64,000 nt of DNA from Mesorhizobium tianshanense (GTDB lineage Bacteria > Pseudomonadota > Alphaproteobacteria > Rhizobiales > Rhizobiaceae). The stretch spans positions 32,595 through 96,594 of the forward strand of contig NZ_VLKT01000030.1 of NCBI RefSeq assembly GCF_007830515.1, read 5' to 3'. Under the pieces are notes generated by a model, which did not search any database, was not told where the DNA came from, and worked only from the letters and a program-made list of their open reading frames with translations. Positions within the stretch are counted from its first letter, which is position 1. Each line of letters opens with the position of its first letter. A program made the position numbers and the translations under genes. Positions 18,624 to 26,600 of the stretch are shown in pieces.

Positions 18624-19091
18624 TCATTGGAGTGTCGCCACTCCCAACGCGCGGCTCAGCTCGTTCATGGCCTCCAATGGAAACTCGTGACGGACCCAAT
18701 TCTCCTTGTAACCCTTGACGCCATGTGTGTTCAGAACCGCACGAACGGCACTGAGAACTGCTTCTGCGAACTCTCGCAACCCGCATGTGGCTTCAAGTTT
18801 CATCTCGCCGAAGTCATCTGGCTCGTCAGACCAGATTTCTGAAAATTCCAGTATCTGCACTCTGACAAATGCGCCTTCCGGCACCAGGACGAAGCGATAC
18901 TCACCGGGTTCATCACAGAAGCGAGCGACCGAATACCTGGTGCCTTTCAGCGCTTTTAGTGTAGCGCCAAGCAGCTCGTTGAGAGCATCGCCCAGATAAG
19001 ACGCTGCCACGGTTGCTTGAAGGTCGCCAACCGTCACATCGCACATCGCCCAGCCCGCTCCAATCAGCCGGTATTCGATCCGCGCGGGCAT
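18624..19091 (-). CDS. Hypothetical protein, unknown function
   Basis: A 155-residue acidic soluble protein with no motif I recognise. Its base composition is less GC-rich at third positions than its neighbours, which may indicate recent transfer. Its ATG at 19091 lies 3 bases after the YgjP-family gene stop, so it is probably translated from the same mRNA. A TTG one codon earlier is possible. Size and charge would fit an immunity-type or accessory protein, but that is speculation. Confidence 0.6.
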   Translation of the reverse strand: MPARIEYRLIGAGWAMCDVTVGDLQATVAASYLGDALNELLGATLKALKGTRYSVARFCDEPGEYRFVLVPEGAFVRVQILEFSEIWSDEPDDFGEMKLEATCGLREFAEAVLSAVRAVLNTHGVKGYKENWVRHEFPLEAMNELSRALGVATLQ

Positions 19092-19094
19092 CAA

Positions 19095-19853
19095 TCACTC
19101 GAACATGATCGCCTGCAGCGCGCCGCCGTTGCGCTTGAGCCAGTCCTTGCAGCGCTCGGTGTCGGGGCAGAGCTGCTCGCACAATTTCCAGAATTTCGGG
19201 CCGTGGTTCATCTCCTTGAGATGCGCCACCTCATGCGCGACGAGGTAGTTTATGACCGGTGCCGGAGCCATCATGATGCGCCAGGAGAAGGACAGATTGC
19301 CGTCGGACGTGCACGATCCCCAGCGGCTCGACGTGTCCTTGAAGCGGATCGCCCTGGCGCGTTTGCCGACCGCCCCGGTGTGCTTGATCACCAGCGCCTC
19401 GATCTCGCGCTTGGCTTCGCGCTTGAGGAAATCGGCGATGCGGCGCGGCAGATGCACGCGATCGCCATGCACGATCATCAGCGGGCCGCGCTCGTCGCGC
19501 GACAGCATGACGGTGCCGCGTTTCGAAGGTTCATGAACGATGCGATGCGGCACGCCGCGCACCGGTATCTTGATGCCGGGCCGCACCTGCGGCCGGTTGG
19601 GCACCTTGGCCAGCCGCTGCTCCAGCCAGTCCTGATGCCGGTCCAGGAATTTTTCAACCTCGCCCCGCCGCAGGCCCGGCGGCACGGTGATGCGCAAGCC
19701 GCGGCCGCCGGAATCGATGCGCAGCGTCAGGCGGCGCGCCCGGTCGCTCTCGACGATCTTGAGCGGCAGCGTGCGGCCGGCAACGCAATGCTCTCGCTCC
19801 ACGGCGGGGGCGGGCCTGGGTTTGGTCAGGTTGCGGAAGAAGCCGAATGACAT
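19095..19853 (-). CDS. YgjP/SprT-like zinc metallopeptidase (M48-related)
   Basis: This 252-residue protein carries HEVAH (His207, Glu208, His211) followed by HLKEMNHGPKFW, with His217 as probable third zinc ligand, and the upstream family block SSRWGSCTSDGNLSFSWRIMMAP. This is the YgjP/DUF45 family. The physiological substrate is unknown. The start MSFGFFRNL is at 19853. The downstream hypothetical gene follows after 3 bases. Confidence 0.85.
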   Translation of the reverse strand: MSFGFFRNLTKPRPAPAVEREHCVAGRTLPLKIVESDRARRLTLRIDSGGRGLRITVPPGLRRGEVEKFLDRHQDWLEQRLAKVPNRPQVRPGIKIPVRGVPHRIVHEPSKRGTVMLSRDERGPLMIVHGDRVHLPRRIADFLKREAKREIEALVIKHTGAVGKRARAIRFKDTSSRWGSCTSDGNLSFSWRIMMAPAPVINYLVAHEVAHLKEMNHGPKFWKLCEQLCPDTERCKDWLKRNGGALQAIMFE

Positions 19854-19891
19854 GGCGTGACGATACGCGATTCGAGGAAAACGAATAGAAC

Positions 19892-19929
19892 AAAAAAGAA
19901 ACGGCGCCGCTGACGCGACGCCGTTTTTT
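19892..19929 (-). terminator. Terminator after the DUF2852 gene
   Basis: Stem AACGGCG / CGCCGTT is flanked by A-rich and T-rich runs on opposite sides, so it works as a T-tailed terminator on the minus strand, 24 bases beyond the DUF2852 stop. Confidence 0.75.
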
Positions 19930-19952
19930 GATTATTTATCGGGGCAAGGGCC

Positions 19953-20456
19953 TTACTCGTCGAGCAGGCCAGGCGTGGACTTGCCGCTGCGCTTGCCGGT
20001 CCCCGTAGAGCCGGTCGATCCACCGGTTGTCGGACCACCGGTTGTCGGGGAGGTCGACTTGTTGCGGTTCGCCATGAAGCGGTCGAACTCTTCCTGGTCC
20101 TTGGCGCGACGCAATTCCCTGGCATATTCGTCGAACTCGCTCAGCATCTCGTCGAGCTTGCGGCGCTCTTCATTGAGCCGCTCGAGTTCCTTTTCGCGCC
20201 AGTCGTCGAAAGCGACATTGCCGGTGCGGGCGGAGCCGTGGCCCCAGCGCGCCGCCTTGTCGGAACCGCGGCGGCAGCCGGCGAAGATGCCGTCGGTCGC
20301 GCGGTTGACGTCGCGCTTGAAGCCGTCAAGCCGGTCGCCCCAGATGATGTAGGCGAGCATGGCGAGGCCGAGCGGCCAGAACACCATGAAGCCGATCACC
20401 ATCAGTGCGATGGTCGCCGGCGTCCAGGCCGGACGGATCAATGCAGATGTGTTCAT
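19953..20456 (-). CDS. DUF2852 membrane protein
   Basis: The 167-residue protein begins with MNTSALIRPAWTPATIALMVIGF and one long hydrophobic segment at about 14-40, followed by a charged coiled-coil-like stretch (EKELERLNEERRKLDEML) and FDEYARELRRAKDQEEFDRFM. This matches DUF2852, found in Rhizobiales. The tail is a low-complexity Ser/Thr/Gly/Pro run. No function is established. Confidence 0.82.
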   Translation of the reverse strand: MNTSALIRPAWTPATIALMVIGFMVFWPLGLAMLAYIIWGDRLDGFKRDVNRATDGIFAGCRRGSDKAARWGHGSARTGNVAFDDWREKELERLNEERRKLDEMLSEFDEYARELRRAKDQEEFDRFMANRNKSTSPTTGGPTTGGSTGSTGTGKRSGKSTPGLLDE

Positions 20457-20573
20457 TTTCTCCCAGTCCTTCAGTTGGAGACAGCCAATCGCGGCTGCGT
20501 GGAATCGAAATGGGAAGGGAAAAACGGCGATTCAAGACAGCCACTGCCAAAACCGGACAAACGGCTGAAATGA

Positions 20574-21716
20574 TTATCGCTTTTTGAGGGTTTCGAGGAA
20601 AAGCACGACCAGGCCCGCAATCAGGCCCCAGAACGCCGCGCCGACGCCGAACAGCGTCAGCCCCGAGGCGGTGACGGCAAAGGTGACGGTGGCGGCCATG
20701 CGCTCGTCGTCCTCCTTCAGGGCGATCGACAGCGCGTTGGCGAGCGGCGCCATCAGTGCCAGTCCGGCGACCAGCACGATCAGGCTCTGCGGCAGCACCG
20801 CGAAGATCGCCACCAGCGAGGCGCCGAAAATGGCGAAGACGAGATAGGCAAGCGCGTAAAAGGGACCGGTCTTCCAGCGCTCGGCGGGATCGGGATGCAC
20901 GTCGGGGCCGGTGCAGATCGCCGCCGAGATCGCCGCCAGATTGGTGGTCGAGGCCCCGAACGGCGCCGACAGCAGCGAAAGCAGGCCGGTGACGCCGATC
21001 AGCGGGCCGGGTTCTGGATGGTAGCCCGCGGCCCTCAGCACGGCGAGACCGGACAGGTTCTGCGAGGCCATGGTGACCAGGTAGAGCGGCAGCGCCAGGC
21101 CGATGAGCGCCGTGACGGTGAACTGCGGCGCAATCAGCGTCAATGTCGAAAGTTCAGGCGTCGGCAGGCCGCCGACACGGCCGGTGAGAAAGGCGGCGGC
21201 GCCGCCGACGATCAGCACCGCCAGCACCGAGAGCGCCGGATTGAACAGGCGGATGACAAAGAAGGTGGCGATCAGCGGCAGGATCAGCCAGGGGTCGACG
21301 GGAATGGCCTTCACTGCGTTGATGGCGAAGGTGACGACAATGCCGGCCAGCATTCCCGACGCGACCGAGGCCGGTATCCTGGCGATCAGCCGGGTCAGCG
21401 GCTTGAACAGGCCGGTGGCGATCAAAAGGATGGCGGTGACGATGAAGGCGCCGACGGCCTCGCCCATCGAAAAGCCGTTCGATGCCGCGATCAGCGCCAG
21501 GCCCGGCGTCGACCAGGCGGTGATGACCGGCATCTTGGTGCGCCAGGACAGCCACAGGCACTCGATCGTCATCGCCAGGCAGATCGCCGTAACCCAGCTT
21601 GCGGTTTCGACCTGCGTCGCGCCCACCGCCTTGGCGGCGGCGATGACGATGGCCAGCGTGCCGCCGAAGCCGACAATCGCCGCGACGTAGGCGGATACCG
21701 GAATGGAAATACGCAT
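20574..21716 (-). CDS. BenE-family benzoate/proton symporter-like transporter
   Basis: The 380-residue protein is almost entirely hydrophobic with about 11-12 membrane spans. It has the BenE signature region WLSWRTKMPVITAWSTPGLAL near residue 60-80 and the PFGASTTNLAAISAAICTG segment. BenE transporters import benzoate with protons, but no benzoate catabolic genes are nearby, so the substrate is open. The alpha/beta hydrolase gene lies 4 bases upstream in the same direction and is probably cotranscribed. Confidence 0.85.
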   Translation of the reverse strand: MRISIPVSAYVAAIVGFGGTLAIVIAAAKAVGATQVETASWVTAICLAMTIECLWLSWRTKMPVITAWSTPGLALIAASNGFSMGEAVGAFIVTAILLIATGLFKPLTRLIARIPASVASGMLAGIVVTFAINAVKAIPVDPWLILPLIATFFVIRLFNPALSVLAVLIVGGAAAFLTGRVGGLPTPELSTLTLIAPQFTVTALIGLALPLYLVTMASQNLSGLAVLRAAGYHPEPGPLIGVTGLLSLLSAPFGASTTNLAAISAAICTGPDVHPDPAERWKTGPFYALAYLVFAIFGASLVAIFAVLPQSLIVLVAGLALMAPLANALSIALKEDDERMAATVTFAVTASGLTLFGVGAAFWGLIAGLVVLFLETLKKR

Positions 21717-21720
21717 GTCC

Positions 21721-22497
21721 CTAGCCTGCCTGCCGCACCATGGCGTCGACCGACCGCACCAGCATGTCGAGATCCTGCGGCCGTGACAGGCGGTGGTCGC
21801 CGTCGGGGATCAGCGACAGCGTGACGTCGTCGGCCGGCAGCAGGCCGACCAGTTTCAGCGCATGGCTCGGCGGCACGTCGGCATCGGCCAGCCCCTGCAA
21901 TATGTGGATGGGGCAATGGGTGTCGATCGGCCCGGTCATTGTCAGGTTGTTGCGGCCGTCCTCGATCAGCGCGCGGGTGTAGATATAAGGCTCGGCCGAA
22001 TAGTCCGATGGCTCCTCGAAAAAACCCTTTTCGGCAAGGTCGCGCTTCTGCGCTTCGGTCAGCACCGGCTCGACCAGCTCGGCGGTGAAATCCGGCGCCG
22101 GGGCCAGAAGCACCAGGCCGGCGATGCGGTTCTCGCCTGCCTTGGGCAATTCTTGGCGCAATTCCTGGACCATGCGCAGCGCGATCCATGCGCCCATCGA
22201 GGAGCCGACCAGGATTTGCCTGCCTTGCGTGAAATGGCGGAAGACGGCGAGGCTTTGCGAAAGCCATTTCGAGATGGTGCCGTCGGCGAAGGCGCCACCC
22301 GATTCGCCATGGCCGGAATAGTCGTGACGCAGGAAGGCGCGGCCTTGCCCGCTTGCCCAGTCCGACAGCGTCTCCGCCTTGGTGCCCAGCATGTCCGACT
22401 TGTAGCCGCCGAGCCAGACAATGCCGGGTGTTGCACCCGCGGCGCGCCTGACAGCGATGCTGGTTCCGTCGACATCGAGAAAAACCGGTGCGGTCAT
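21721..22497 (-). CDS. Alpha/beta hydrolase
   Basis: The 258-residue serine hydrolase has nucleophile motif VGSSMGAW (Ser100), an oxyanion region near DYSGHGESGG, and the histidine of PDGDHRLSRP near the C-terminus. It resembles small carboxylesterases and palmitoyl-thioesterase-like enzymes of rhizobia, but the substrate is unknown. I chose the ATG at 22497 by the conserved start; a much longer open frame upstream is antisense to infC. It leads the BenE gene. Confidence 0.85.
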   Translation of the reverse strand: MTAPVFLDVDGTSIAVRRAAGATPGIVWLGGYKSDMLGTKAETLSDWASGQGRAFLRHDYSGHGESGGAFADGTISKWLSQSLAVFRHFTQGRQILVGSSMGAWIALRMVQELRQELPKAGENRIAGLVLLAPAPDFTAELVEPVLTEAQKRDLAEKGFFEEPSDYSAEPYIYTRALIEDGRNNLTMTGPIDTHCPIHILQGLADADVPPSHALKLVGLLPADDVTLSLIPDGDHRLSRPQDLDMLVRSVDAMVRQAG

Positions 22498-22707
22498 GGC
22501 TGCTCCCTCACGCAGGTCTTTTGGCACAACTGGCGGTTCGACGAAAAGTGCTCGGCAACTTTCTTCGTTTGGCACAAGGCTGCAGTAGGGAACAGGGTGA
22601 TTTCCTGTGAACGCTGTGCTATTGACTCCGGCCGCGCGCTCACCACATTGGCGCGTTCGCAACTGAATTGAAAATCCTGAACGAAACGGCCCAAGGAGAC
22701 CACGACC

Positions 22708-23244
22708 ATTCGCAGACCTTTCAAAGCAACGGCGCCCACTAAGGAGGGCCCGCGCTCCAACCGTGACATCCGGGTCGCCCGGGTCCAACTTATCGACGCC
22801 GAAGGCCAGAACCACGGCGATGTCTCCATCAACGACGCATTGCTGCTCGCCGAAGAGGCTGGGCTCGATCTGGTCGAGATATCGCCCAATGCGGTGCCGC
22901 CCGTCGTAAAAATTCTCGATCTCGGCAAGCTGAAATACGCCAACCAGAAGAAGGCGGCCGAGGCGCGCAAGAACCAGAAGGTCATCGAGATCAAGGAGAT
23001 CAAGATGCGCCCGAACATCGACAGCCATGATTACGAGACCAAGATGAAAGCGGTCCGGCGGTTTTTCGAGGAAGGCGACAAGGTCAAGCTGACATTGCGC
23101 TTTCGCGGCCGCGAGATGGCGCATATGGAACTCGGCATGCAGCTTCTGAACAAGGTTCGCGAGGAAGTGGCGCCCATCGCCAAGGTCGAAGCCGAACCGA
23201 AGCTCGAAGGCCGTCAGATGATGATGGTGCTGGCGCCACGCTAA
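22708..23244 (+). CDS. infC: Translation initiation factor IF-3 (ATT start)
   Basis: The 178-residue protein shows IF-3 motifs: RSNRDIRVARVQLIDAEG, EEAGLDLVEISPNAVPPV, KILDLGKLKYANQKK and the C-domain EIKMRPNIDSHDYETKM. IF-3 binds the 30S subunit and checks the start codon. A strong AAGGAG at 22693-22698 points to ATT at 22708 as the start codon, the rare start through which IF-3 represses its own translation in other bacteria. Automatic callers would start at the TTG at 22840 and lose 44 residues. Confidence 0.93.
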   Translation: MRRPFKATAPTKEGPRSNRDIRVARVQLIDAEGQNHGDVSINDALLLAEEAGLDLVEISPNAVPPVVKILDLGKLKYANQKKAAEARKNQKVIEIKEIKMRPNIDSHDYETKMKAVRRFFEEGDKVKLTLRFRGREMAHMELGMQLLNKVREEVAPIAKVEAEPKLEGRQMMMVLAPR

Positions 23245-23271
23245 AGCGCGTTGCGCTCTAGCCTCTGTTTG

Positions 23272-23318
23272 TGCATGTCGTTGTCCCAAAACCGCTGCGC
23301 ATTTTTGGGCGACATGCA
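23272..23318. repeat. Dispersed palindromic repeat, copy B
   Basis: Arms TGCATGTCG (23272-23280) and CGACATGCA (23310-23318) enclose an inner CCCAAAA/TTTTTGGG stem. It lies 27 bases after the infC stop and could act as a transcript end or as an mRNA-stabilising hairpin. Confidence 0.8.
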
Positions 23319-23429
23319 TTAAATTCGCCTGAATCCTGCTGCAAGGCGTCCCGGCGATCGGCGGGGCGCCTGTTTCTTGGCCAGACGCTGCGATCGCCGG
23401 CAAAGTTCCTCGACGATCGGATTCACGAC

Positions 23430-24086
23430 ATGCTCAAAGAAGTCAAATCTGCGCAGGCCGAACAAGTGCTAGCCAAGCATGCGCTGGGCAGCTACCAGCA
23501 CGCGCGCAGGATGGTTCTTGCCGCGCTCGTGGTCGTCCTGTTCGCGGCGCTGCTGTTTGGCCAGTCTTCTTTTCCTCCCGACAGCGTGCCGCACGAAACG
23601 ATCGAAATGGTCGGCGTCCTGCTGATCTTTCTCGGCATTGTCGGGCGCTTGTGGTCGACGCTCTATATCGGCGGGCGCAAATCCTCCGAGGTGGTGACCG
23701 GCGGGCCCTATTCGATCACCCGCAATCCGCTCTATGTCTTCTCCTCGATGGCTGCCGCCGGTGTCGGCGCGCAGATCGGCTCGATCACCGCGACGATCGG
23801 CTTTGCCGTGCTTTGCGCCGCCGCCTTTCATGTCGTCATCCTGCGCGAAGAGAAGTTCCTGAAGGAGGCCCTCGGTGCTCCATTCCAGGCCTATATGGCG
23901 CGGGTGCCGCGCTTCTTCCCGAAGCTTTCGCTGTATCAGGAAGGCGACACCGGCAGCTTCAAGCCGCGCCTGCTGCGGACCACGCTGCTGGATGGTTTGG
24001 TGTTCCTCGTCGCCTTGCCGGCTTTCGAGTTGATCGACGGCGCGCAGGAATCGGGCATATTGCCGGTGCTGTTCCGTTTCCCATAA
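23430..24086 (+). CDS. Isoprenylcysteine carboxyl-methyltransferase-like membrane protein
   Basis: The 218-residue protein has four or five membrane spans and the family block GPYSITRNPLYVFSSMAAAG, followed by EEKFLKEALGAPFQAYMARVPRFFP. These are ICMT/phospholipid methyltransferase family motifs that bind S-adenosylmethionine. In bacteria the acceptor is usually unknown. The ATG at 23430 is the first in-frame ATG after the upstream palindrome; a longer frame to 23271 would read through the repeat and is rejected. Confidence 0.75.
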   Translation: MLKEVKSAQAEQVLAKHALGSYQHARRMVLAALVVVLFAALLFGQSSFPPDSVPHETIEMVGVLLIFLGIVGRLWSTLYIGGRKSSEVVTGGPYSITRNPLYVFSSMAAAGVGAQIGSITATIGFAVLCAAAFHVVILREEKFLKEALGAPFQAYMARVPRFFPKLSLYQEGDTGSFKPRLLRTTLLDGLVFLVALPAFELIDGAQESGILPVLFRFP

Positions 24087-24155
24087 GCCTGGGCGTCGCG
24101 CGCACGGGGTGTTGCGCGCCGGCCCGCTTTGACGTATAGGACCGCCGTTCCCAAA

Positions 24156-24187
24156 AAACCGCCCGGCAGGGCATGCCGTGGCGGTTT
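24156..24187 (+). other. Leader hairpin before rpmI
   Basis: A two-part stem (AAACCGCC with GGCGGTTT, inner CGGCA with TGCCG) lies in the 199-base leader of rpmI-rplT. It is followed by CATTTGC, a weak T-tract. It may end the methyltransferase transcript, or be part of an L20-type leader control; sequence alone does not decide. Confidence 0.5.
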
Positions 24188-24285
24188 CATTTGCTTTTCG
24201 GGCTTTGGTCGGCCTGAAGCGAACAAAACAAGAGGCGTGGAGTGCCAAAGGCACGCCGGAGACCTCAAAGAAACGGAGTAGCAAA

Positions 24286-24489
24286 ATGCCCAAGATGAAG
24301 ACCAAGTCGGCCGCCAAGAAGCGGTTCAAGATCACAGGTACCGGTAAAGTCCTGTCGGCTGCGGCCGGCAAGCGTCACGGCATGATCAAGCGTTCCAACA
24401 AGTTCATTCGAAATGCCCGCGGCACGATGGTTCTGGCTGAACCGGATGGCAAGAAGGTCATCAAGAATTTTCTGCCGAACGGCCTCTAG
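24286..24489 (+). CDS. rpmI: 50S ribosomal protein L35
   Basis: The 67-residue basic protein starts MPKMKTKSAAKKRFKITGTGK and ends in the usual NFLPNGL-type tail. It binds 23S rRNA. The ATG at 24286 follows an ACGGAG ribosome site. rplT lies 95 bases downstream across a palindromic repeat. Confidence 0.97.
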   Translation: MPKMKTKSAAKKRFKITGTGKVLSAAAGKRHGMIKRSNKFIRNARGTMVLAEPDGKKVIKNFLPNGL

Positions 24490-24490
24490 G

Positions 24491-24533
24491 GCATGATGCC
24501 AAAAAGTTGCAGACTTTTTGGAAGACATCATGC
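24491..24533. repeat. Dispersed palindromic repeat, copy C (rpmI-rplT gap)
   Basis: Outer arms GCATGATG / CATCATGC and inner arms CCAAAAAG / CTTTTTGG (24499-24506, 24514-24521) both pair perfectly. It lies one base after the rpmI stop, inside an operon of two ribosomal proteins. Confidence 0.8.
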
Positions 24534-24584
24534 GCCAAACAACAAGAGCATTCGGTCTGGACAGCGTTTTAAGGAGATCATGAC

Positions 24585-24986
24585 ATGGCACGCGTAAAGA
24601 GAGGCGTCACCTCGCACGCCAAGCACAAGAAGGTCCTGAAAGCCGCCAAGGGTTTCTACGGCCGCCGCAAGAACACCATCCGCATCGCCAAGCAGGCGGT
24701 GGAAAAGTCGCTGCAGTATGCCTATCGCGACCGCAAGAACCGCAAGCGCTCGTTCCGCGCTTTGTGGATCCAGCGCATCAATGCAGCGACCCACGAGCAT
24801 GGCCTGACCTATGGCCGCTTCATCGACGGCCTCAACAAGGCCGGCATCGAGATCGACCGCAAGGTCCTGTCGGACATGGCCATCCACGAGCCGCAGGCGT
24901 TCGCCGCGCTTGTGGCCAAGGCGAAGGTCGCGCTCGAATACCTGAAGAACACCACGCCGAACGCTTTTGAAAGCGCTGTAGCCTAA
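24585..24986 (+). CDS. rplT: 50S ribosomal protein L20
   Basis: The 133-residue protein begins MARVKRGVTSHAKHKKVLKA and contains RRKNTIRIAKQAVEKSLQYAYRDRK, family-typical throughout. L20 is needed early in 50S assembly and in several bacteria represses its own operon. A T-tailed terminator follows 36 bases after the stop. Confidence 0.97.
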   Translation: MARVKRGVTSHAKHKKVLKAAKGFYGRRKNTIRIAKQAVEKSLQYAYRDRKNRKRSFRALWIQRINAATHEHGLTYGRFIDGLNKAGIEIDRKVLSDMAIHEPQAFAALVAKAKVALEYLKNTTPNAFESAVA

Positions 24987-25022
24987 CCAGCGCCTTCCCA
25001 AGCACTTCGACACTGATTTGGG

Positions 25023-25055
25023 AAACCCGCGCTGGCAGGGCTGGCGCGGGTTTTT
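25023..25055 (+). terminator. Terminator between rplT and pheS
   Basis: A perfect 10-bp stem, AAACCCGCGC (25023-25032) with GCGCGGGTTT (25044-25053), runs into a T-run. It lies directly in front of pheS, so it could also serve as an attenuator for the pheS-pheT genes. Confidence 0.85.
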
Positions 25056-25080
25056 CTTTGCTTCCAATCGAGTCTGGAAC

Positions 25081-26166
25081 ATGAGTGACATGGAAACCCT
25101 CGAAAATTCCCTGATGACCGACATTGCATCGGCCGCCGACGAGCAGGCGATCGAAGCCGTGCGCGTTTCGGCGCTCGGCAAGAAGGGCTCGGTCTCCGAA
25201 ATGCTGAAGACGCTCGGCTCGATGTCGGCCGGGGAGCGTCAGGTAAAAGGTCCGGCGATCAACGGGCTCAAGAACCGCATCACCGAGGCGCTTGTCGCGC
25301 GCAAGGCCGAGCTGAAGGATGTAGCGATCTCAACCCGTCTTGCCGCCGAAAAGGTCGACGTCACGCTGCCGGTGCGGCAATCGCCGGCCGAGCGCGGCCG
25401 CATCCATCCGATCAGCCAGGTCAGCGACGAGATCGCGGCGATCTTCGGCGACCTCGGCTTTGCCATCGCCGAAGGTCCCGATATCGAGACCGACCATTAC
25501 AATTTCACCGCGCTGAATTTCCCGGAAGGCCATCCGGCGCGCGAGATGCACGACACCTTCTTCTTCCAGCCGGACGAGAAGGGCGAGCGCAAGCTTTTGC
25601 GCACCCACACCTCGCCGGTGCAGATCCGCACCATGGAGGCGCAGAAGCCGCCGATCCGCATCGTCATCCCCGGCAAGACCTACCGGCAGGATTCCGATGC
25701 CACCCACTCGCCGATGTTCCATCAGGTCGAGGGGCTGGTGATCGACAGGACAGCAAATGTCGCCAACATGAAATGGGTGCTGGAGGAGTTCTGCAAGGCC
25801 TTCTTCGAGGTGCCTCAGGTCAAGATGCGCTTCCGCCCGTCCTTCTTCCCGTTCACCGAACCCAGCATGGAGGTCGACATCCAGTGCGACCGTTCGCGGC
25901 CGGGCGAGGTGCGCTTCGGCGAAGGCTCCGATTGGATGGAGATCCTCGGCTGCGGCATGGTGCATCCCAATGTGCTGAGATATGGCGGGCTCGATCCCGA
26001 CGAGTATCAGGGCTTTGCCTGGGGCATGGGCATCGATCGCATCGCCATGCTCAAATACGGCATGCCGGACCTGCGCGCCTTCTTCGACGCCGATGTTCGC
26101 TGGCTGTCGCATTACGGTTTTAGGCCGCTCGACATGCCGACGCTGTTCGGAGGCTTGAGCGCATGA
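25081..26166 (+). CDS. pheS: Phenylalanine-tRNA ligase alpha subunit
   Basis: The 361-residue class II synthetase subunit has motif 2 GKTYRQDSDATHSPMFHQVEG and motif 3 AWGMGIDRIAMLKYG, plus the ILGCGMVHPNV substrate loop. Together with PheT it charges tRNA-Phe. I chose the ATG at 25081; the open frame upstream passes through the terminator. Unusually, its stop overlaps a GFA-family gene rather than pheT. Confidence 0.95.
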   Translation: MSDMETLENSLMTDIASAADEQAIEAVRVSALGKKGSVSEMLKTLGSMSAGERQVKGPAINGLKNRITEALVARKAELKDVAISTRLAAEKVDVTLPVRQSPAERGRIHPISQVSDEIAAIFGDLGFAIAEGPDIETDHYNFTALNFPEGHPAREMHDTFFFQPDEKGERKLLRTHTSPVQIRTMEAQKPPIRIVIPGKTYRQDSDATHSPMFHQVEGLVIDRTANVANMKWVLEEFCKAFFEVPQVKMRFRPSFFPFTEPSMEVDIQCDRSRPGEVRFGEGSDWMEILGCGMVHPNVLRYGGLDPDEYQGFAWGMGIDRIAMLKYGMPDLRAFFDADVRWLSHYGFRPLDMPTLFGGLSA

Positions 26167-26600
26167 CAGTGGTCCACACCGGCGGCTGCCGCTGCGGTGC
26201 TGTGCGGTTCGAGGCTTCGGCCGAACCGCACCATGTCAGCTATTGCCATTGTGGCGATTGCCGGCGGGCCAGCGGCGCGCCGGTGTCGGCCTTTGTCGGC
26301 TTCCTGACCGAACAGGTCACCTTCACCGGCAAGGCGCTGAAGATGTTCGAGAACGGGCCGGTGACGCGCTCGTTTTGCGGCATCTGCGGCTCGCCGATCG
26401 CCTATGTCGACGAGCGGCTGGCCGACCAGATCTATTTCATGCTCGGCGCGATGGACATGCCGGCCTATTTCAAGCCGACGCACCATGCCTATGTGCGCGA
26501 GCAGCTCCCTTTCCTGCACATGCCCGACGCGCTGCCGCGCCATTTGAAGACCAGCGTGCCCAGACCTGACGGGCAAGGACCAGACGGAACACAGTCATGA
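26163..26600 (+). CDS. GFA (CENP-V) family zinc protein, inserted between pheS and pheT
   Basis: The 145-residue protein has the seven-Cys pattern of the glutathione-dependent formaldehyde-activating enzyme/CENP-V family: Cys9, Cys11, Cys28, Cys30, Cys33, Cys72 and Cys75. Some members are proposed to catalyse S-hydroxymethylglutathione formation, but most are uncharacterised. It overlaps pheS by ATGA and pheT by ATGA, so it is translationally coupled into the phenylalanyl-tRNA synthetase operon. Confidence 0.88.
   Translation: MTVVHTGGCRCGAVRFEASAEPHHVSYCHCGDCRRASGAPVSAFVGFLTEQVTFTGKALKMFENGPVTRSFCGICGSPIAYVDERLADQIYFMLGAMDMPAYFKPTHHAYVREQLPFLHMPDALPRHLKTSVPRPDGQGPDGTQS

Noticed and set aside
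22498..22692. Sigma-70 type promoter for infC
   Set aside because: A TTGACT is present but no matching -10 at good spacing is convincing, so it is not listed.
24156..24187. Definite terminator of the methyltransferase gene
   Set aside because: The T-tract is too weak to be sure; it is kept only as a leader hairpin.
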